Positions 44,201 to 57,299 of a stretch of DNA of 64,000 nucleotides are shown in pieces. Numbering within the stretch: position 1 is the first letter of the stretch; the number at the start of each line of letters is the position of its first letter. The notes under the pieces were generated by a model, which saw only the letters and a list, made by a program, of their open reading frames with translations, ran no database searches and had not been told where the DNA came from. The stretch spans positions 186,001 through 250,000 of the forward strand of contig BRXU01000053.1 of the NCBI GenBank assembly GCA_030267565.1. Reading direction: 5' to 3'. A program made the translations under genes and the position numbers. The DNA is from Pleodorina starrii (taxonomy: Eukaryota > Chlorophyta > Chlorophyceae > Chlamydomonadales > Volvocaceae).

Positions 44201-46792
44201 GCGCCGGCCCCGCCAGCACCGCCGCCTTGGAGAGAATCACGGAGGCGCCTATGGACCCCACGAACTGCACGATGCGCCTGGGGGGAGAGAGCGAAGAGGG
44301 CCGGGACGGTCGCGGAGGGCCGGGGGGGGCTGAGTGGGTGGGCCCGGGTGAGGGGGAGCCCGGGCGCGCTGCCGCGGAGGCGGCGGTGCGGTTTGGGTTC
44401 GGGCCGAGGCGGGGCGCGAGGGGCAGGCGGGCGGGTGCGCCGGTCAATGCGCCCCGTCGGGTGGGTCCCGGCCCCGCCCACAGCCCGGCGCCGCCCGCCT
44501 CCGCTGGCCCCACCGCTCCGCCGCCCAACGCCCACCGCTGCACCCCCCGCGCGGGCCCCTCCTCGCCCTCACCAAGCCTCGGCCACTCGCAGTCACTTCC
44601 TTTGCGGGTAAGAAAAGAAAGCTTTAGGACGAAAACGTGGGTAAGAGCCACCCGCGAGTGCCAGCTAGGAGAAGCCCAGGGCGTGAGACGACCCCCGCGC
44701 GCGGCGCGCAGGCCACTCCCACCCCTCCCCACCCGCGCAGGGTCCGCTCGCTAACGCCGTCTCCCGGTCTACGTCCCTTCGCAGCGGTAACTTTTTTCTA
44801 ATCCACCTCCCCCTCACAGCCCCTGGCCGCACACCCCTCCCTCCCCCTAGCCGCCCTGGCCCGGGCCCTGGTGGTCCTGCGGCCCCACACGGTCCGTCAT
44901 CCGCCACTCACTCCTGCAGGGTCCTTGGCTGGAAGAAGTCCACCTGGGTCGACATGGGGGCAAGCGGCAGCATGGACGACTGCGGGGCAGGAGTGGCAGG
45001 AGAGCGGGGGGAAACGGTTAGGGCTTAGGGGGGCGAAATGCGCCACTGGGTCTGCGGTTGCAGCCGGAGAGCCAGCAGGAGAGGGCCGGGGGCGGAAGAG
45101 AGTATGGGAGGAGGAGGGGTAAGGAGATAACAAAACAGCAGCGATGAAGCGGAGGCGAGGGAAGGGGGCGGGAGGAGGGGCCCCGTTCTCCGTGATTGGG
45201 TTGGATTGGAGTGGAGTGCGGGCTTGGGCGCGGGTGGTTGTGGCGAAGGCTGCGGGCGGAGGAGAGGCGAGGGAGGCTCTTTTGGCAAACGACATGACCA
45301 CATGCCGCATGCAGGTTCGGGTACTTTGGGTTGCCTTGGGCTGACTGCTGCAGCCAGCGGAGGAAGCAGCCAATGGTCAGTTCATCCCGTCCCCGTCCTA
45401 TTCCAGCCGCCGCTTCTTCTCTGCACTCTAGCCGCCGCTGTTGCTGCTTCCTTTCGCCCATGTAAGCCGCGCCGGTCGCCTTGAATAAAAATTCTGTATC
45501 TGAATGAACGGTTTTTTTTACAGTATACCCGGTCGCTGCGTTGCAAAACCTCCCCCACTCACTGCGTCCTGCCCAGGCAGCAAAACGATGTCCGACGGCC
45601 GAAACGCGTCGGGCGACGGCGACGCCCCGGAGCTGCTCGCCGCGCCGCTGCCGCCGCCCGTCGCGTCGTTGCCGTACGGCTGCCCTGTCCATGCTCCGTA
45701 CGATCCGTACGGCGGCGCCCAACCGGTACCTTCGCCCCGCCAGCCAGGACCGGCCCTTGCCCAATCTGGGTCGGTGGCGGCGGCACCATCTGGGTCGGTG
45801 GCGGCGTCAGCGGCGGCGGCGCCGCCGCCCCAACCGCCGTACGCACGGCCGCCGTCTCGACGACCGTCGCCGGCGGCGCCGCTGCCGCTGGCCGCAGCGC
45901 CGGCAGCGGCGCCGTTCTCACCAGCCCGAGGCTCGCCGGCGGTGGTGCGCGATGATGAAGACGATGGCGGCGGGGGCGCAGCGCCGTCGCCGCCGTACGG
46001 CTCGTCCCATCCGCTGCCGTCGCTGTACGCGACGCCGCCCCAGTCCGTCAGGGGGTCAACCTCACCCCAGTCCGAGCCAGCGGCGGGGCGTGAGTACGGC
46101 ACCCGTGGCGGCTGCTGCAAGGGCGGCTGGCCCTGTCGCGGCTCCTGCGGAGCCGCCGCTGGCTGCTCTCCCGCCAACCCCTCCGATGGCGCCGCGGAGG
46201 CGATACCCGGAGCATCTGAGGGCGGTCCATCCCACGTGGGCCGTGGGGGGATTGTGCGATGTGGGTCGGAAGACCACTGGGCTGTCCCCTGCGGGTGCCC
46301 GCTCTCGCAGTACTCGGCAGCGGCAGGGGTACGAAGGCTTGAGTAGGTGCCGTCAGCTTGGGCCTGCTGTTGTGACTGCGGCTGCTGCAATGGCGGCTGC
46401 TGAGGTAGTGCTTGCGGGTCCTGTGACCAGTCGCCAACGCTACCGCCGGCGTCCGCCCATGCGGGCGGCTCTGCCGGCTGCCACGCCTGCGGCGCGGGGC
46501 CTGCGCCTCCCGGCACGTCGCCTGGGATGGGTCCTGCTCGCAGCTCTTCGCCCGTAGTTACATACGGCGACGGTCCGTAGCTTGAAAATCCGTCAGGGAC
46601 GGCGCTGTCCACATTGTCCAGCAAGTTTCGGTTGATGGGGCGCCGCTGCGCTGCGACGGCTTTCAGGAGACGACGCCCACACGGCCTCTGAGGCGTTGGT
46701 GGTACTTTAAGGTTATTCGAATGTGAAGAAGTTGCAGGATTTCCTCCATGGCCGCTCCAGGCGCCAGCTTGTCGAAAATCAGGAAAGAGCAT
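41233..46792 (-). CDS. plastid/cyanobacterial-type conserved membrane protein of unknown function with long N-terminal extension (six exons, 729 aa)
   Basis: Exons in transcript order: 46792-45563, 44979-44912, 44277-44103, 43093-42957, 42420-42345 and 41736-41233. All borders are GT..AG, phases agree, and they sum to 2190 bases. Residues 1-410 are a Pro/Gly/Ala/Gln-rich extension that could include a transit peptide. Residues about 430-650 form the conserved part: DFFQPRTLQE, a hydrophobic segment ASVILSKAAVLAGPALLYPI, WIRAGIRNLDLY, VGLWRAEVLDVQI, LLVGDPWVGGARVSLELPYQ, LPQSGVWLYDYPYVNRDLFV and VTVERQRRAE. This order matches a cyanobacterial family, often labelled 'phosphate ABC transporter permease' without proof, in which LxLxVGDE, LPxLxLWVSDYPYLRRDVF and RRRR-type ends recur. 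The tail from about 655 is Ala/Gly/Ser. It probably acts in a plastid membrane; the activity is unknown. Confidence 0.75.
42116..42200 (-). repeat. (TACCC)16 pentanucleotide array
   Basis: Sixteen perfect TACCC units and one TACCT, in the last intron of the 41233-46792 gene. The transcribed strand reads GGGTA repeats. It resembles a degenerate telomere-type repeat but lacks the TTTTAGGG unit of Chlamydomonas telomeres, so it is best seen as a G-rich intronic microsatellite. Confidence 0.9.
42521..42564 (+). repeat. dispersed repeat family A, diverged copy
   Basis: CCGCAGCGATGG then GGCGACATTGGCGAACGGAT, a weaker match to the family at 12664-12704. It lies in an intron of the 41233-46792 gene, antisense to it. 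Confidence 0.45.
44740..44790 (-). repeat. dispersed repeat family A, copy 3
   Basis: On the minus strand TTACCGCTGCGAAGGGACG, then a few unmatched bases, then GAGACGGCGTTAGCGAGCGG and ACCC. It lies in intron 2 of the 41233-46792 gene, in sense orientation. Confidence 0.75.
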
Positions 46793-47189
46793 GGCTGCGA
46801 CTTTTACATAAAAGGATAACCCTTTATACTATTGTCATAGCCACGCCAATTGACCCGTGCCTAGGTTACATCTGCTTCGGTGTTGTAAAGCCCGCTGCAA
46901 AAGAAAGGGTTACTGAAAATCCTAGCACGACTTTCAACCCCACAGCGGCTCTATGAAGAATTTAAAATTAATGTTTCCTTTTATGTTATCATAAAACAGC
47001 TTTCTAGGTAGGATGTGTTAGTGGTAGCTGCTGTTCACTATCAACTGTACGTTGGGTCCTTGTGAATTCAGCAAGTCTGCCAACACTCGCCCTTCATGCA
47101 AAGCTGGTACTCCATCGCCAGCATATACAACCAAGATGTTGACGTTGACCTTGTGACACATACCCGTGAAGGGACAAAAATATTTTGAA
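46793..47189. promoter_or_regulatory. 397-bp divergent intergenic region
   Basis: Separates the minus-strand gene starting at 46792 from the plus-strand codanin-like gene starting at 47190. It is clearly AT-richer than its flanks and must hold both promoters if the starts are right. A TATAAAG on the minus strand at about 46822-46828 lies only 30 bases before the minus ATG, which would leave almost no leader. No shared motif was identified. Confidence 0.5.
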
Positions 47190-50100
47190 ATGGCGGCAAC
47201 CAAGGTGTTGCGTTCGCTGTTGCTTGATGAGCTTCTTGGCACGGACGATGTGCAGGAGTTGATAGCTGATGACACGGGCGCTTGTCTCTCTGCCTACCTA
47301 TGCCGCACCTCTTCCCAAAGTGGGGATCGCTCGTTGGCGCCAACGGTTGCGGAGCTGCGGGCTGCAGTCCTCCAGCTTGCCAAGCAAGGTTACCTGGACC
47401 ACAGTCAAGGCATTCGACTTAGCAAGCTCGGTGGTGCAGCACGGTCCACCCAGCCGACTGCCAGGCAGCAGGTGGGAGTGGCTTGCCCCCCCTTTCAGTA
47501 CGCAGCAACGGCGCACATATTGTGAGAGGTGCCTCAGAAGGGCTGCCTTCCCCACTAGCCACGCCCTGCATTGGGTCTGGGATACGGAAAACGGGGCCCC
47601 TTTCGTATTATATCTCAAGAAACGGCAGTGTCCTCCCACCCACCCTCCCTGCCACCCTCTGTTTCGCGCTTTATGAAGCACCAGGCTTCCCAATGCCTCC
47701 ACAGGCCGCCAGGCCCAAGCACCAATCGGAGCATTCACTCATCATATCAGGCCTCCCCCGGCATGAGGCTGGCCAGACATCCGCCCCACCCCTGAACCGC
47801 TTCCACATCAAACCCCTCCCCCAACCCCTGGCCATCGCCCTGGCAGGCGACAGGTGCCGGCGGCGCCCCGCCGAGCCCCTCCGCCTTCCCCGCTCTGCCA
47901 TCAGCGGCACGCCCACCACCCGCGACCCCCACCGCCGCCACCCCAACATCGTCATGGGCTACCTCCTTCGCAGCCGCAGCCGGCCTGACGCCCTCGAGCG
48001 CTGCCGGGCCCTCCCCTGCGCCTCAGCCCGGGGCCCCGGGCGCTGCGCCGACGCCCAGCGGCGGTAAGCTCCAGGGAGCCTGGGCGCAGGGCCCCCTGGG
48101 CGCCATGAGTCATAAGAAGCAAACCGCGCTGGACGAGCGGATGCGCGGCCGCACACCGCCGGTGCCCCCGCCGCAACCCGGCGGCGTGTGGGCGGCCGGC
48201 AGCCCGTCCGCTTCCGTGGGCAGCACGGGCAGCGCACAGACTGGGGGCGGCGGACGCGGCGGCCGTGCCAGGCAGCACAACCCCTCGCCTGCAGCCGGCC
48301 ATGGCCATACGCCGGCGCAGGCGCCGGACGGGGCGGCCGGCGCAGGCTGCTGGGCCAACGGGTTGCCCGCTGCCAACGGCAGGGCCTCCGCCGCGGGTGC
48401 TTCGCCCAGCATCGCCGCGAACGGGCATCAGCACCCGCCCAGGTCGGGAGGGGGCCCGTCGCACCCCCAGCCCGCGCAGCAGCAGGGCCAAGGGCCTGGG
48501 GGCCAGGGGACTGCGCAGAACCAGGCCGCACTTCAGGCGCAGGTGCAGGTGCAGAGCGGCGGCATAAAGCGCATTGTGCCGATGCCCATTCAGCAACAGC
48601 CACAGCCGCAGGGCTCAGCCACTCCGGGCACCTGGCCGTCTCCATCATGCGCGGGCCCGGCCCTGGGCTCGGGGTCAGGGCAGGCGGGCCCTATGGCCAG
48701 CAGCCCAGCGGTAGCTGCGAGCGCGATGAACGCCTGGGGCGTGCCGCCGGTTAACACATCCAAGCAGCAGCAGCGCCAGGCGGCCCAGCAACGCCAGCAG
48801 CAGCAGCAGCAGCCAGGCGCAGGTGCGGCCGCCAAAGCGCCAGCCTCCGCCGCCGGCGAGGAGCCTGCGGAGCCGCATCCAGTAACCCCCTGCAGCGCCA
48901 TCGTGTCTTCTAACCTGGGTGGACCCGACGGCCTGACGACCCCGACTCCTAACTGCTCCTCCCTGGCTGCCGCAGCGGCCAACCAGCAAAACGACCCCAT
49001 TACGCCCGCGGGCCAGATCGTTCCGGCGGTTAGCGATGGCACGCTCAACCAGCACGGCAGCGCGACCTCCGGCGCGCGGTACGGCGCCCGGTACTGCAGC
49101 CCACCGTCCATCACGTCGTACCCTCAGGGCCGCCCGCCGGTGGCGCCGGGGCGGGCTGGGGTGGGGTTGGGGGCGGGGCCGGATGCCGCCGGGCGCCTTT
49201 CTCAAGTCCAGGAAAGTCCGGCGGGCTGCTCGGAGGCTGCCGCTGCTTCGAGCCGGGGAGAGGGGGCCTCGGCCGGGGGCGCGGACCCGTGGGTCGTTTC
49301 TGGATCGGGTCCGGAGGCTGCGCCGTCCTCGGGCTTGGGGGCCACGTGGGGTCCCGCGCACGAGCGCCTGGCGCGGCTTCACGCGTGGGTGCTGTGCGCC
49401 GGCTCGGTGGCCTGCTTGCAGGTAGGCGCGGCCCGGCCCGGGGTTTAACGGCTGAGGGACGGATAGGGGCGGGGACAGGGTGACGCCGCGGAGGGACGGG
49501 TAGTGGTCAGGCAGGGGAAGGCAGGGGAAGACTGGAGCCTAGGAGCGCGTGATGGGGGCGGAGAGAGATGCGCATGGGAAGAGGCTGGAGCCCGAGGCGG
49601 CGTGATGGGGACCGTTGGACGCGGGCGGCTGCGCGTTGAGCCTGGGCGAGTCTTGCGGTGGGGCAAGATGAAGGCGGGACGGCTTGGGCCTGGGCCCTCC
49701 TCGAGCACCGCTGTCCGCATCGCAGGACGCGGGCAGGCAGTGCGAGGAGCTGGCGGGCCCGGGACCGAGTGCCATTGCCAGGCCTGCGCCGTGCCAGGGC
49801 CGCGGATTCCCTCCTTGAACTGTTGCAGTTATCACAGTCGACGTCGGGCCTGAATCCACGGGGCCGCGTGTTTTGGGTGCCCGCAAACCCCCTAACACCT
49901 TCTTGCCAATGTCCATACGCGACTGCTCTGTGCCTCGCTGCAATTTGTCATTGCACAGGACGAGGTTTCGGAGCTGCTGTACCTGTTGGCGTGCCCGCCG
50001 GAGGTCCTGCTGGCGTCGGGGGCCGATGGCGGCGGCGAAGCCGCCACCCTCGCCGCCAAAGCATCATCCGCCGCCGTCGCCGCCGCCGCAGCGGCAGCGG

Positions 50101-53100
50101 CAGGAGGCGCTGGCGCGCGGTCCAGGGACGTGCGCGATGCGTCGCTCGATTGGCCGCTGCACGTTGCTGTACAGTACGGCTGCGCGGTCCTGTCCCGCTG
50201 CGGCGGTTTGCTGTCCGGGTTGGGGCACCGGCTGCTGGCGGCGGTGGCGACGTGCGCCGCCGCCAGGCTGGCGGCGCCGTCGCTGGCGGTGGCGGCCGAC
50301 GCGGCGGCGCAGCGGCGGGAGCGCAGTCTGGCTCGCAGCCGGGCGGTGGACGCGCTGGGAGGTGGGTGTGTGCGTGTGTTGTTGGATGGGTGGGTGGGCA
50401 CTCATCCCTGCACTCCCGTCTTCTGCAACTCGCCTTGAGATCGGTGGCGCTTGCCCAAGCCCACCTCCCAACGTCTTCCCGGCGCGCCGCCCGCAGGCCA
50501 GCGGCTGCAGCTGGTGGGCCCTATGCTGCAGTCCGGTAACGACATGGCCTCCGGCAAGTCCCGCAGCCAGGAGCAGCAGCGCCGCGTCAGCAACCGGGAG
50601 CGGTGTAGGGACATGTTTTTCGCCGTCATACGGCAGGTGGGTACGTGTGCCGTACTGTACGGGTGGCGCACGACGAGGCACCGGCGGGTGGGGCGGCGGC
50701 GGGAGCGCCGCTCCCCCGGGGCGGGCTGGGAGGGCCCGAGCACCCTCCGGCGTCGCAGCAAAATGCCGTATGCAGTTGTGAGGGGCTCCTCTCGGCAGAG
50801 CAAAGCGACGACGGCCCGTCTCGGCGGACGACGCGCGCGGTGCGATTGCGGTGGTCGAGCGGTGCGCCACCCAGCCAGCACCCGCGCATCCCGCCCTCGA
50901 CGCCGCACCTTCCCACCCCGCAGGCAGCGTCGCTCGTCAACCGCGGCGGCGACAGCGGCGGCCTGCCGGAGGCTCCTGCCACCGGCGGCGGCGGAAGGGC
51001 CGGGACGCCGGGGCCACTCGGCCACACGCCGCCGCCGTCGACGCCCATGTCTGCCGGCGGCGCCGGACTGGGCGCCTCCTCCTCCTCCTCCTCTGCCGCC
51101 GAGTCGTTGGCCCCCCTGCGGGCCCAGTGTCTGGAGGTGTTGCAGTCCCTCCATCCGGACAACCTGCTCTTCTTCGCGGAGCTCTTCACGGGCTGTGTGC
51201 TGCAGGTGGGAGGGTGGGGTGGGGTGGGGTGGGGTGGGGTGGGGTGGGGTGGGGTGGGGTGGCCAGGCTGGTTTGATGGGTGATGGGTGGGGGCGAAAGG
51301 CCGTGTGGAGGGCCGGTTGTTCGTTCGTTTCCATGCGTGCGTGCGGCCGTGCGCGCGAGGCCAAGGCAGTGGCATCGTGCCGTTCATGTCATGACGGCCG
51401 CGGACCCATGGGTCACACGTGTCTCCCAGGGTGCTCACCTCACTCTCAACCTCAGTCTCATCGCAACAGTCCTGAGGCCCCAGCACCAGTTTTCTTTTCC
51501 GCACCGGAGCCGCCCGAAGGCCTGGCGCACCTGGACTGGCTGCTCGTCCTGTGTACGGTATCTGACGAAGGTGCGCCAGGAATGTGACCTGACGCGGCCT
51601 GACACGCTCTCCCACCTCCCTCCCTGGACCGGCATCTGAATACTGCTACTGCCACCCGCGCAGGCGGCCGCCACCGGCGAGAGCCTGGTGGAGGGCGACC
51701 TGGCCAGTCTGGCCTCACGCAACCCCTCCAAGTTCCAGCGGCTCAACCAGCGCATGCAGCAGGTGGGAGGCGACGGCGGACGGCGGACGGGTCGGGCGCT
51801 CGGACGTGCTGGCTGGGGAGCCAAGCTGGCTGCTTGCTTGCTTGCTTGCTTGTGAAGGCGGGGGGATTGGATCTAAAAGGATTTTTAAGAATGGAAAGGG
51901 ATGATCGCAGCGAAGAAGGAGACGAGGCAACGGGGCACCTGAAGGAGCGGGCGGGGAAAGGGTTAGCGCGGGCTTTTGGCGCTTGGGGGTGCCCGCTTCT
52001 TAAAGGAGGTCGTTGTCGGTTGTCAGTTGGCGCGCCATGCGCGCCGTCGGCGGTGCTGCGGTAGTCAGCTCTGAACTGAACTTCCGTGGTGCTGCCCAAG
52101 GCCGGCCGGCCGCTTTGGCCGTCTCCCGCCGCCTCGGGACGGTAGGAGCATGCAGCACGCCCGGAGTTGGCGTTTGGCACCGACAGAAGAGGTGTGGTTA
52201 CTCTGCCCAAGTGTGTGTTCTTGTGGGCTTTGCGTGTGTGGGTGCAAGGAGGTGTGAGGCCAACCGAATCAGTAGCTTCGGCTCGCGCCCGCTGCTGCCG
52301 CTGCTGCTGCCGCTGCTGCTTACTGCTGCTGCTGCAGGCGCCCGGCCAAGTCCTCGCACAGCAAGCCACGACGCCGCAGTACCACCACCAGCAGCAGACG
52401 ACGACGCCCTCCCAGTCAGGAGGCCGGGCTGCGCGCACGCCCGGCGGCTACGCAGACAGCGGTTTCGGAGCCAGCGGCGGCGGCGGCGGCCGCGCACACG
52501 GCGGCGGTTCCGGGAACACCCCGGGGCCCAGCAGCGGCTACGGTGGATTCAGTCACCGCGGCGGCGGCAGCGGCGGACTTGCAGCCGGCGGCGGCAGCGC
52601 GTACGGCAGCGGGTACGGCACGCTGGCGGCGGGGAGCGGCGGCGCCGGCGCCGGGCCCGACGGCGGCGGAGGCGGAGGCGGCGGATCGCAGCCGCGCGAC
52701 ACGTTTGGCGTCTCGGCGCGCTGCGCCGCCACGCTGCAGCGCTTGTCGTACTTTCCGCCTCCGCAGCGGCCGTACATTTTCTTCCTTGAAGCCACGGACA
52801 GCCAGTCGCTGGTGGCGGTTGTGTCGCGGCACATGGCGGGCGTGCTGCAGGTGGGTGCTTACCGTTGGCCATCAGCAGGACAGGACAGGACGGGGCGGCG
52901 GCATGCGTCCGCTGGCTCCAAAGCGGGGTTCCGGATTTTGGCAAATGGCAACCGGCAGATTCCGAGTGGGCACTGATGATGATGGGGCCCTCTCTTCAAG
53001 TCTTCATCTAATCCGTCGCTAGCCGGTTACCGAGACGCAATTTCGGAAAAGGTTGAGGTCAAGGAAAACGTGGTAGCAAGGCATGTGGGCGACGGCCCCG

Positions 53101-56100
53101 TTGCCCAGGAAGCGACCGCGGCGCGTAGCGAGCGGCCCAGGAATCGTGGGCGGGCCCCTTCCAATTTCCACATCACATGCCTCCGCGCACCGCCCCGCCG
53201 CTGCCGGATCTCGTCTTTGTTGCCCCGTCCCCCCCCCCATCCCCTTGTATCTCATTGTTATATTAAGGAGCATATCACTCCCTGATCCCCGTCCCAGACG
53301 AGACGGCCTTCTTCTGTTAGTTCACCGTTCACGGGCTCCGGCCTTTACGTGGATAACCCCTCAGACCATGCTGTGCAAGGCCCTGGGCGCGCCGTCCGCT
53401 ACGAGTGCGGCCGCCCTGCACGGCCAGCAGGCGAGCGGCGGCTGCGCCGCCATAGGGCCCTCGCCCGCCGCCGCCGTCGGCCCCCTCGGCGACCACGTCG
53501 TGGCATCGGGGACACTGGCGTCGTACCTCGCCTACCTCAGTGTCGTACATGGCGCCGTACGGTACGGCGTGGCGCTGCCGCAGCCCGCGCCGCCGGCTCG
53601 CGATTGCGGTGGTTGCGGCGGCGCCGACGGGCAGGGTGGCCCCGCGCCATGTCGGCCGCCGCCGCCGCCGCTGCAGCTGCCGCGTCACCCGCCGCTTGAC
53701 GTCCTGCACCTGCTGCGGGTCGCGGAGGAGCGCGGAGTGCTCGTCCATGTCGTACCGTGCGTGGCGCAGTACCTGTACATCGTAACCAACGGCTCCCGGA
53801 TCGCGGCAGGTTCCTCGCCGGATGGCGGCGGCCAGCCGGCGGCGCCGGCGGCGGCCGACGGCGCCGCCGGCGGCGACACAAGCGGCGCTGGCGCCGTGAT
53901 CGACGTGGCTGCCGTACAGCTGCCGTACGTCCAGGCCGTCGCGTCGCGGCTGCGGCGGCTGCTCGCGTCGCGGGCGTTGCAGCCCCAGCAACCCGCCTTC
54001 TGTGCGGCGGCGCTCTGCCTCCGGAGCGCTGCGGAAGAAGCCCTGTCGCACGCGGCCGCGGCGGTCGCGGCAGCGGCAGCCGCCGACGGCGCCGACGCTG
54101 CTGCTGCTGCGGCGGCGGCCGCCTGCGCTGACCAACACGCGGAGGATGCGGCGGCGGGCCCCAGCGGCGGGGATGCGGCCGAGTGGGACTCGCGGCTCGC
54201 CCGGAGCCTCCAGGTAAGGCGCAGCCGTACCCGGCCATACCTGGCTGTGCCTTGTGGATTTGGAGTTACATGTCAAGATGTGGATGTGGATGTGGATTCT
54301 AATAATTGATTCCCGCGAGCTGCGAGTCGGCCGAAAGCTGTCGCCGTTGCCTGCAGCCAAGCGGGGGTCGGTCAGGGGGCTGTTTATACCGGCGCAGGGG
54401 AAGCGCAGCAGTGCCGCCGCTACAGCATGCGCCTGCCGCCGCAGCTTCGCTCCTGGTTTTGAAACCAGCGCCCGGCTCCGCGTCTCTCCCGGCTCCGCGC
54501 GCGACCCTGCCCCTCCTCCTCCCTCTCCCGCAGGAGAGTGACGGCCTGGTGGACTCGCGACTGCTTGAGCTGTGCTGCCCGGGTAGGTCGTGGGTAGTGG
54601 GTCGGGGGGAGGGGGGTTAGGGAATCAGGTAGGGGCAGGTGAGGTCAGGTGAGGTGTGCTTCCGCCGGGACCAGGAGGGGGGAGGGGGCTTGAGCGTGTA
54701 CCCAGCGAGGTGGGTGTGCGAGTGGGGTGGTGGAATGGCGTTGCTGTGAGGGGCAGCGGGCGGTGCCATGCTGCCTTCCACCCTCGCATCACCCACGGGC
54801 GCACTGCCTCCCCGCATCCCGCATCCTGCCCCGCGTTGCTCATGCATTACCTCCCGCCGCCCCTGGGTCCGTTCGCTAACGCCACCGCCGTCCCTCCGCT
54901 GCGGCGCCTTACCTCCCGCCTCCCCCGCCCCGCAGCGATCGAGGCGGCTTCTCGGGTGTTGCAGCGGGCTGCCACGGCGGCCGCCAAGCTGCTGCAACAG
55001 CATCCGTTCCAGCCGAGTGGCGGCGGCGGAGCCGGCGCCGCCGCCGCCGCCGCCGCCGCGGCGGCGGCGGCAGTTTGCTCTCCCGGCAGCGCCGGCGCGG
55101 AGCCGCGGCCGCTGATGCCTCGCCGAGTGCCGCCGGCGGCCCTCGTGAGGCTGGGTGGTGGCGCGGGCGGCAACGGCGGCAGCGGCGGCGCGGCGGCGGT
55201 GGCGATTCCGGAGAGCGTGGCGGCGGTGCGTCGGGGGATGAGAGGGATGCGGGGGAGCGGGGAAGAGGCGGTCACGGCAGGAGGGAGGAGGTCGAGGGCG
55301 GAGTGTTGGAAGGAGGTCGTGCGGGGTTGGGCTGTCAAGCTGCTTGTGGCAAGCCAGCGGTGCACGGGTGTGGGAGCATCCGTAGCTGTTGCCCGCCCCT
55401 TCTGGATTCCCCCATGCGTGTGTCTGTGTGTGTATGCGGTTATTTACAGTGAGAGGCTCCAGACCCTTAAAGAAGTGGAGCTAACGGGCCATATCCAGCT
55501 GCTGCTGCTGCTGCTGGCCCCCCCTGCACTGCACTGCACTGCACCGCAACTGCACTGAATTGCACCGGAGGGTTGGTTCCAGTGAGCGCCCGTTGCGGGT
55601 CGAGCAGCCGCGGGGGTCCTCCGCCTCTCACTGCTGCGGTGCTGCTCCCGACTGCACACACACACTCCCAAGATGGCGCATGCGCGCATGCCCCTCCTGG
55701 CCCCCGCCCCGCCACCTTTGGCTGCTGCTGCTGCTGCCGCTCGCTGCCGGCCGGTCCTGCCCCGCCGCGCCCGGGGCCTTATGCTCGCGCACGCACGCAG
55801 GTGCTCTCAGCCCCGGGCCCCAGCCCGCTGCAGCAGGCCCTGGCCCAGGCGCTGCTAGGGCAGTACAGTACGGGAGAGCATGCCGTACCCATGCGTGACG
55901 TGGTGTCGTACGTGACGGGCGTGCTGGCGGTCAACGGCGCGGCGGCGGCGCTGGAGCTGATCGTACCGCAGGTGGCTTCGGAGCACCTTGTACGGCTGGC
56001 GGAGGACATACGGCCGGTGCTGGGGGAGCGAGTGAGGCGGTGGCAGGTGGGTGGGGAGGGAGGGAGGGAGGGAGGGAGGGAGGGAGGGAGGGAGGGAGGG

Positions 56101-57249
56101 AGGGAGGGAGGGAGGGAGGGAGGGAGGGAGGGAGGGAGGGAGGGAGGGAGGGAGGGAGGGAGGGAGGGAGGGAGGGAGGGAGGGAGGGAGGGAGGGAGGG
56201 AGGGAGGGAGGGAGGGAGGGAGGGAGGGAGGGAGGGAGGGAGGGAGGGAGGGAGGGAGGGAGGGAGGGAGGGAGGGAGGGAGGGAGGGAGGGAGGGAGGG
56301 AGGGAGGGAGGGAGGGAGGGAGGGAGGGAGGGAGGGAGGGAGGGAGGGAGGGAGGGAGGGAGGGAGGGAGGGAGGGAGGGAGGGAGGGAGGGAGGGAGGG
56401 AGGGAGGGAGGGAGGGAGGGAGGGAGGGAGGGAGGGAGGGAGGGAGGGAGGGAGGGAGGGAGGGAGGGAGGGAGGGAGGGAGGGAGGGAGGGAGGGAGGG
56501 AGGGAGGGAGGGAGGGAGGGAGGGAGGGAGGGAGGGAGGGAGGGAGGGAGGGAGGGAGGGAGGGAGGGAGGGAGGGAGGGAGGGAGGGAGGGAGGGAGGG
56601 AGGGAGGGAGGGAGGGAGGGAGGGAGGGAGGGAGGGAGGGAGGGAGGGAGGGAGGGAGGGAGGGAGGGAGGGAGGGAGGGAGGGAGGGAGGGAGGGAGGG
56701 AGGGAGGGAGGGAGGGAGGGAGGGAGGGAGGGAGGGAGGGAGGGAGGGAGGGAGGGAGGGAGGGAGGGAGGGAGGGAGGGAGGGAGGGAGGGAGGGAGGG
56801 AGGGAGGGAGGGAGGGAGGGAGGGAGGGAGGGAGGGAGGGAGGGAGGGAGGGAGGGAGGGAGGGAGGGAGGGAGGGAGGGAGGGAGGGAGGGAGGGAGGG
56901 AGGGAGGGAGGGAGGGAGGGAGGGAGGGAGGGAGGGAGGGAGGGAGGGAGGGAGGGAGGGAGGGAGGGAGGGAGGGAGGGAGGGAGGGAGGGAGGGAGGG
57001 AGGGAGGGAGGGAGGGAGGGAGGGAGGGAGGGAGGGAGGGAGGGAGGGAGGGAGGGAGGGAGGGAGGGAGGGAGGGTTTTTCTAGTTCCATGCGAGGGTG
57101 GGAAGGAGTGCTATGGGAGGGTGGGAGGGAGGGAGATGGGGGTGCGGGAGAGGGAGGGAGATGGGGGTGGGGGGCAGGCGGGAGGGGAAGGACGCGGGAC
57201 ACGCCGACGATTCGGAAAGGCGCGACAAGCCATCGTGGGATTGATGATT

Positions 57250-57299
<50 letters not shown>

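Noticed and set aside
47705..48067. Alternative exon 2 of the codanin-like gene beginning at 47705 with an in-phase frame to a TAA at 48065
   Set aside because: The alternative start at 47847 also keeps phase and reads without a stop through the Ser/Pro/Ala-rich sequence to 49421. The 47705 reading needs an impossibly short intron to continue.
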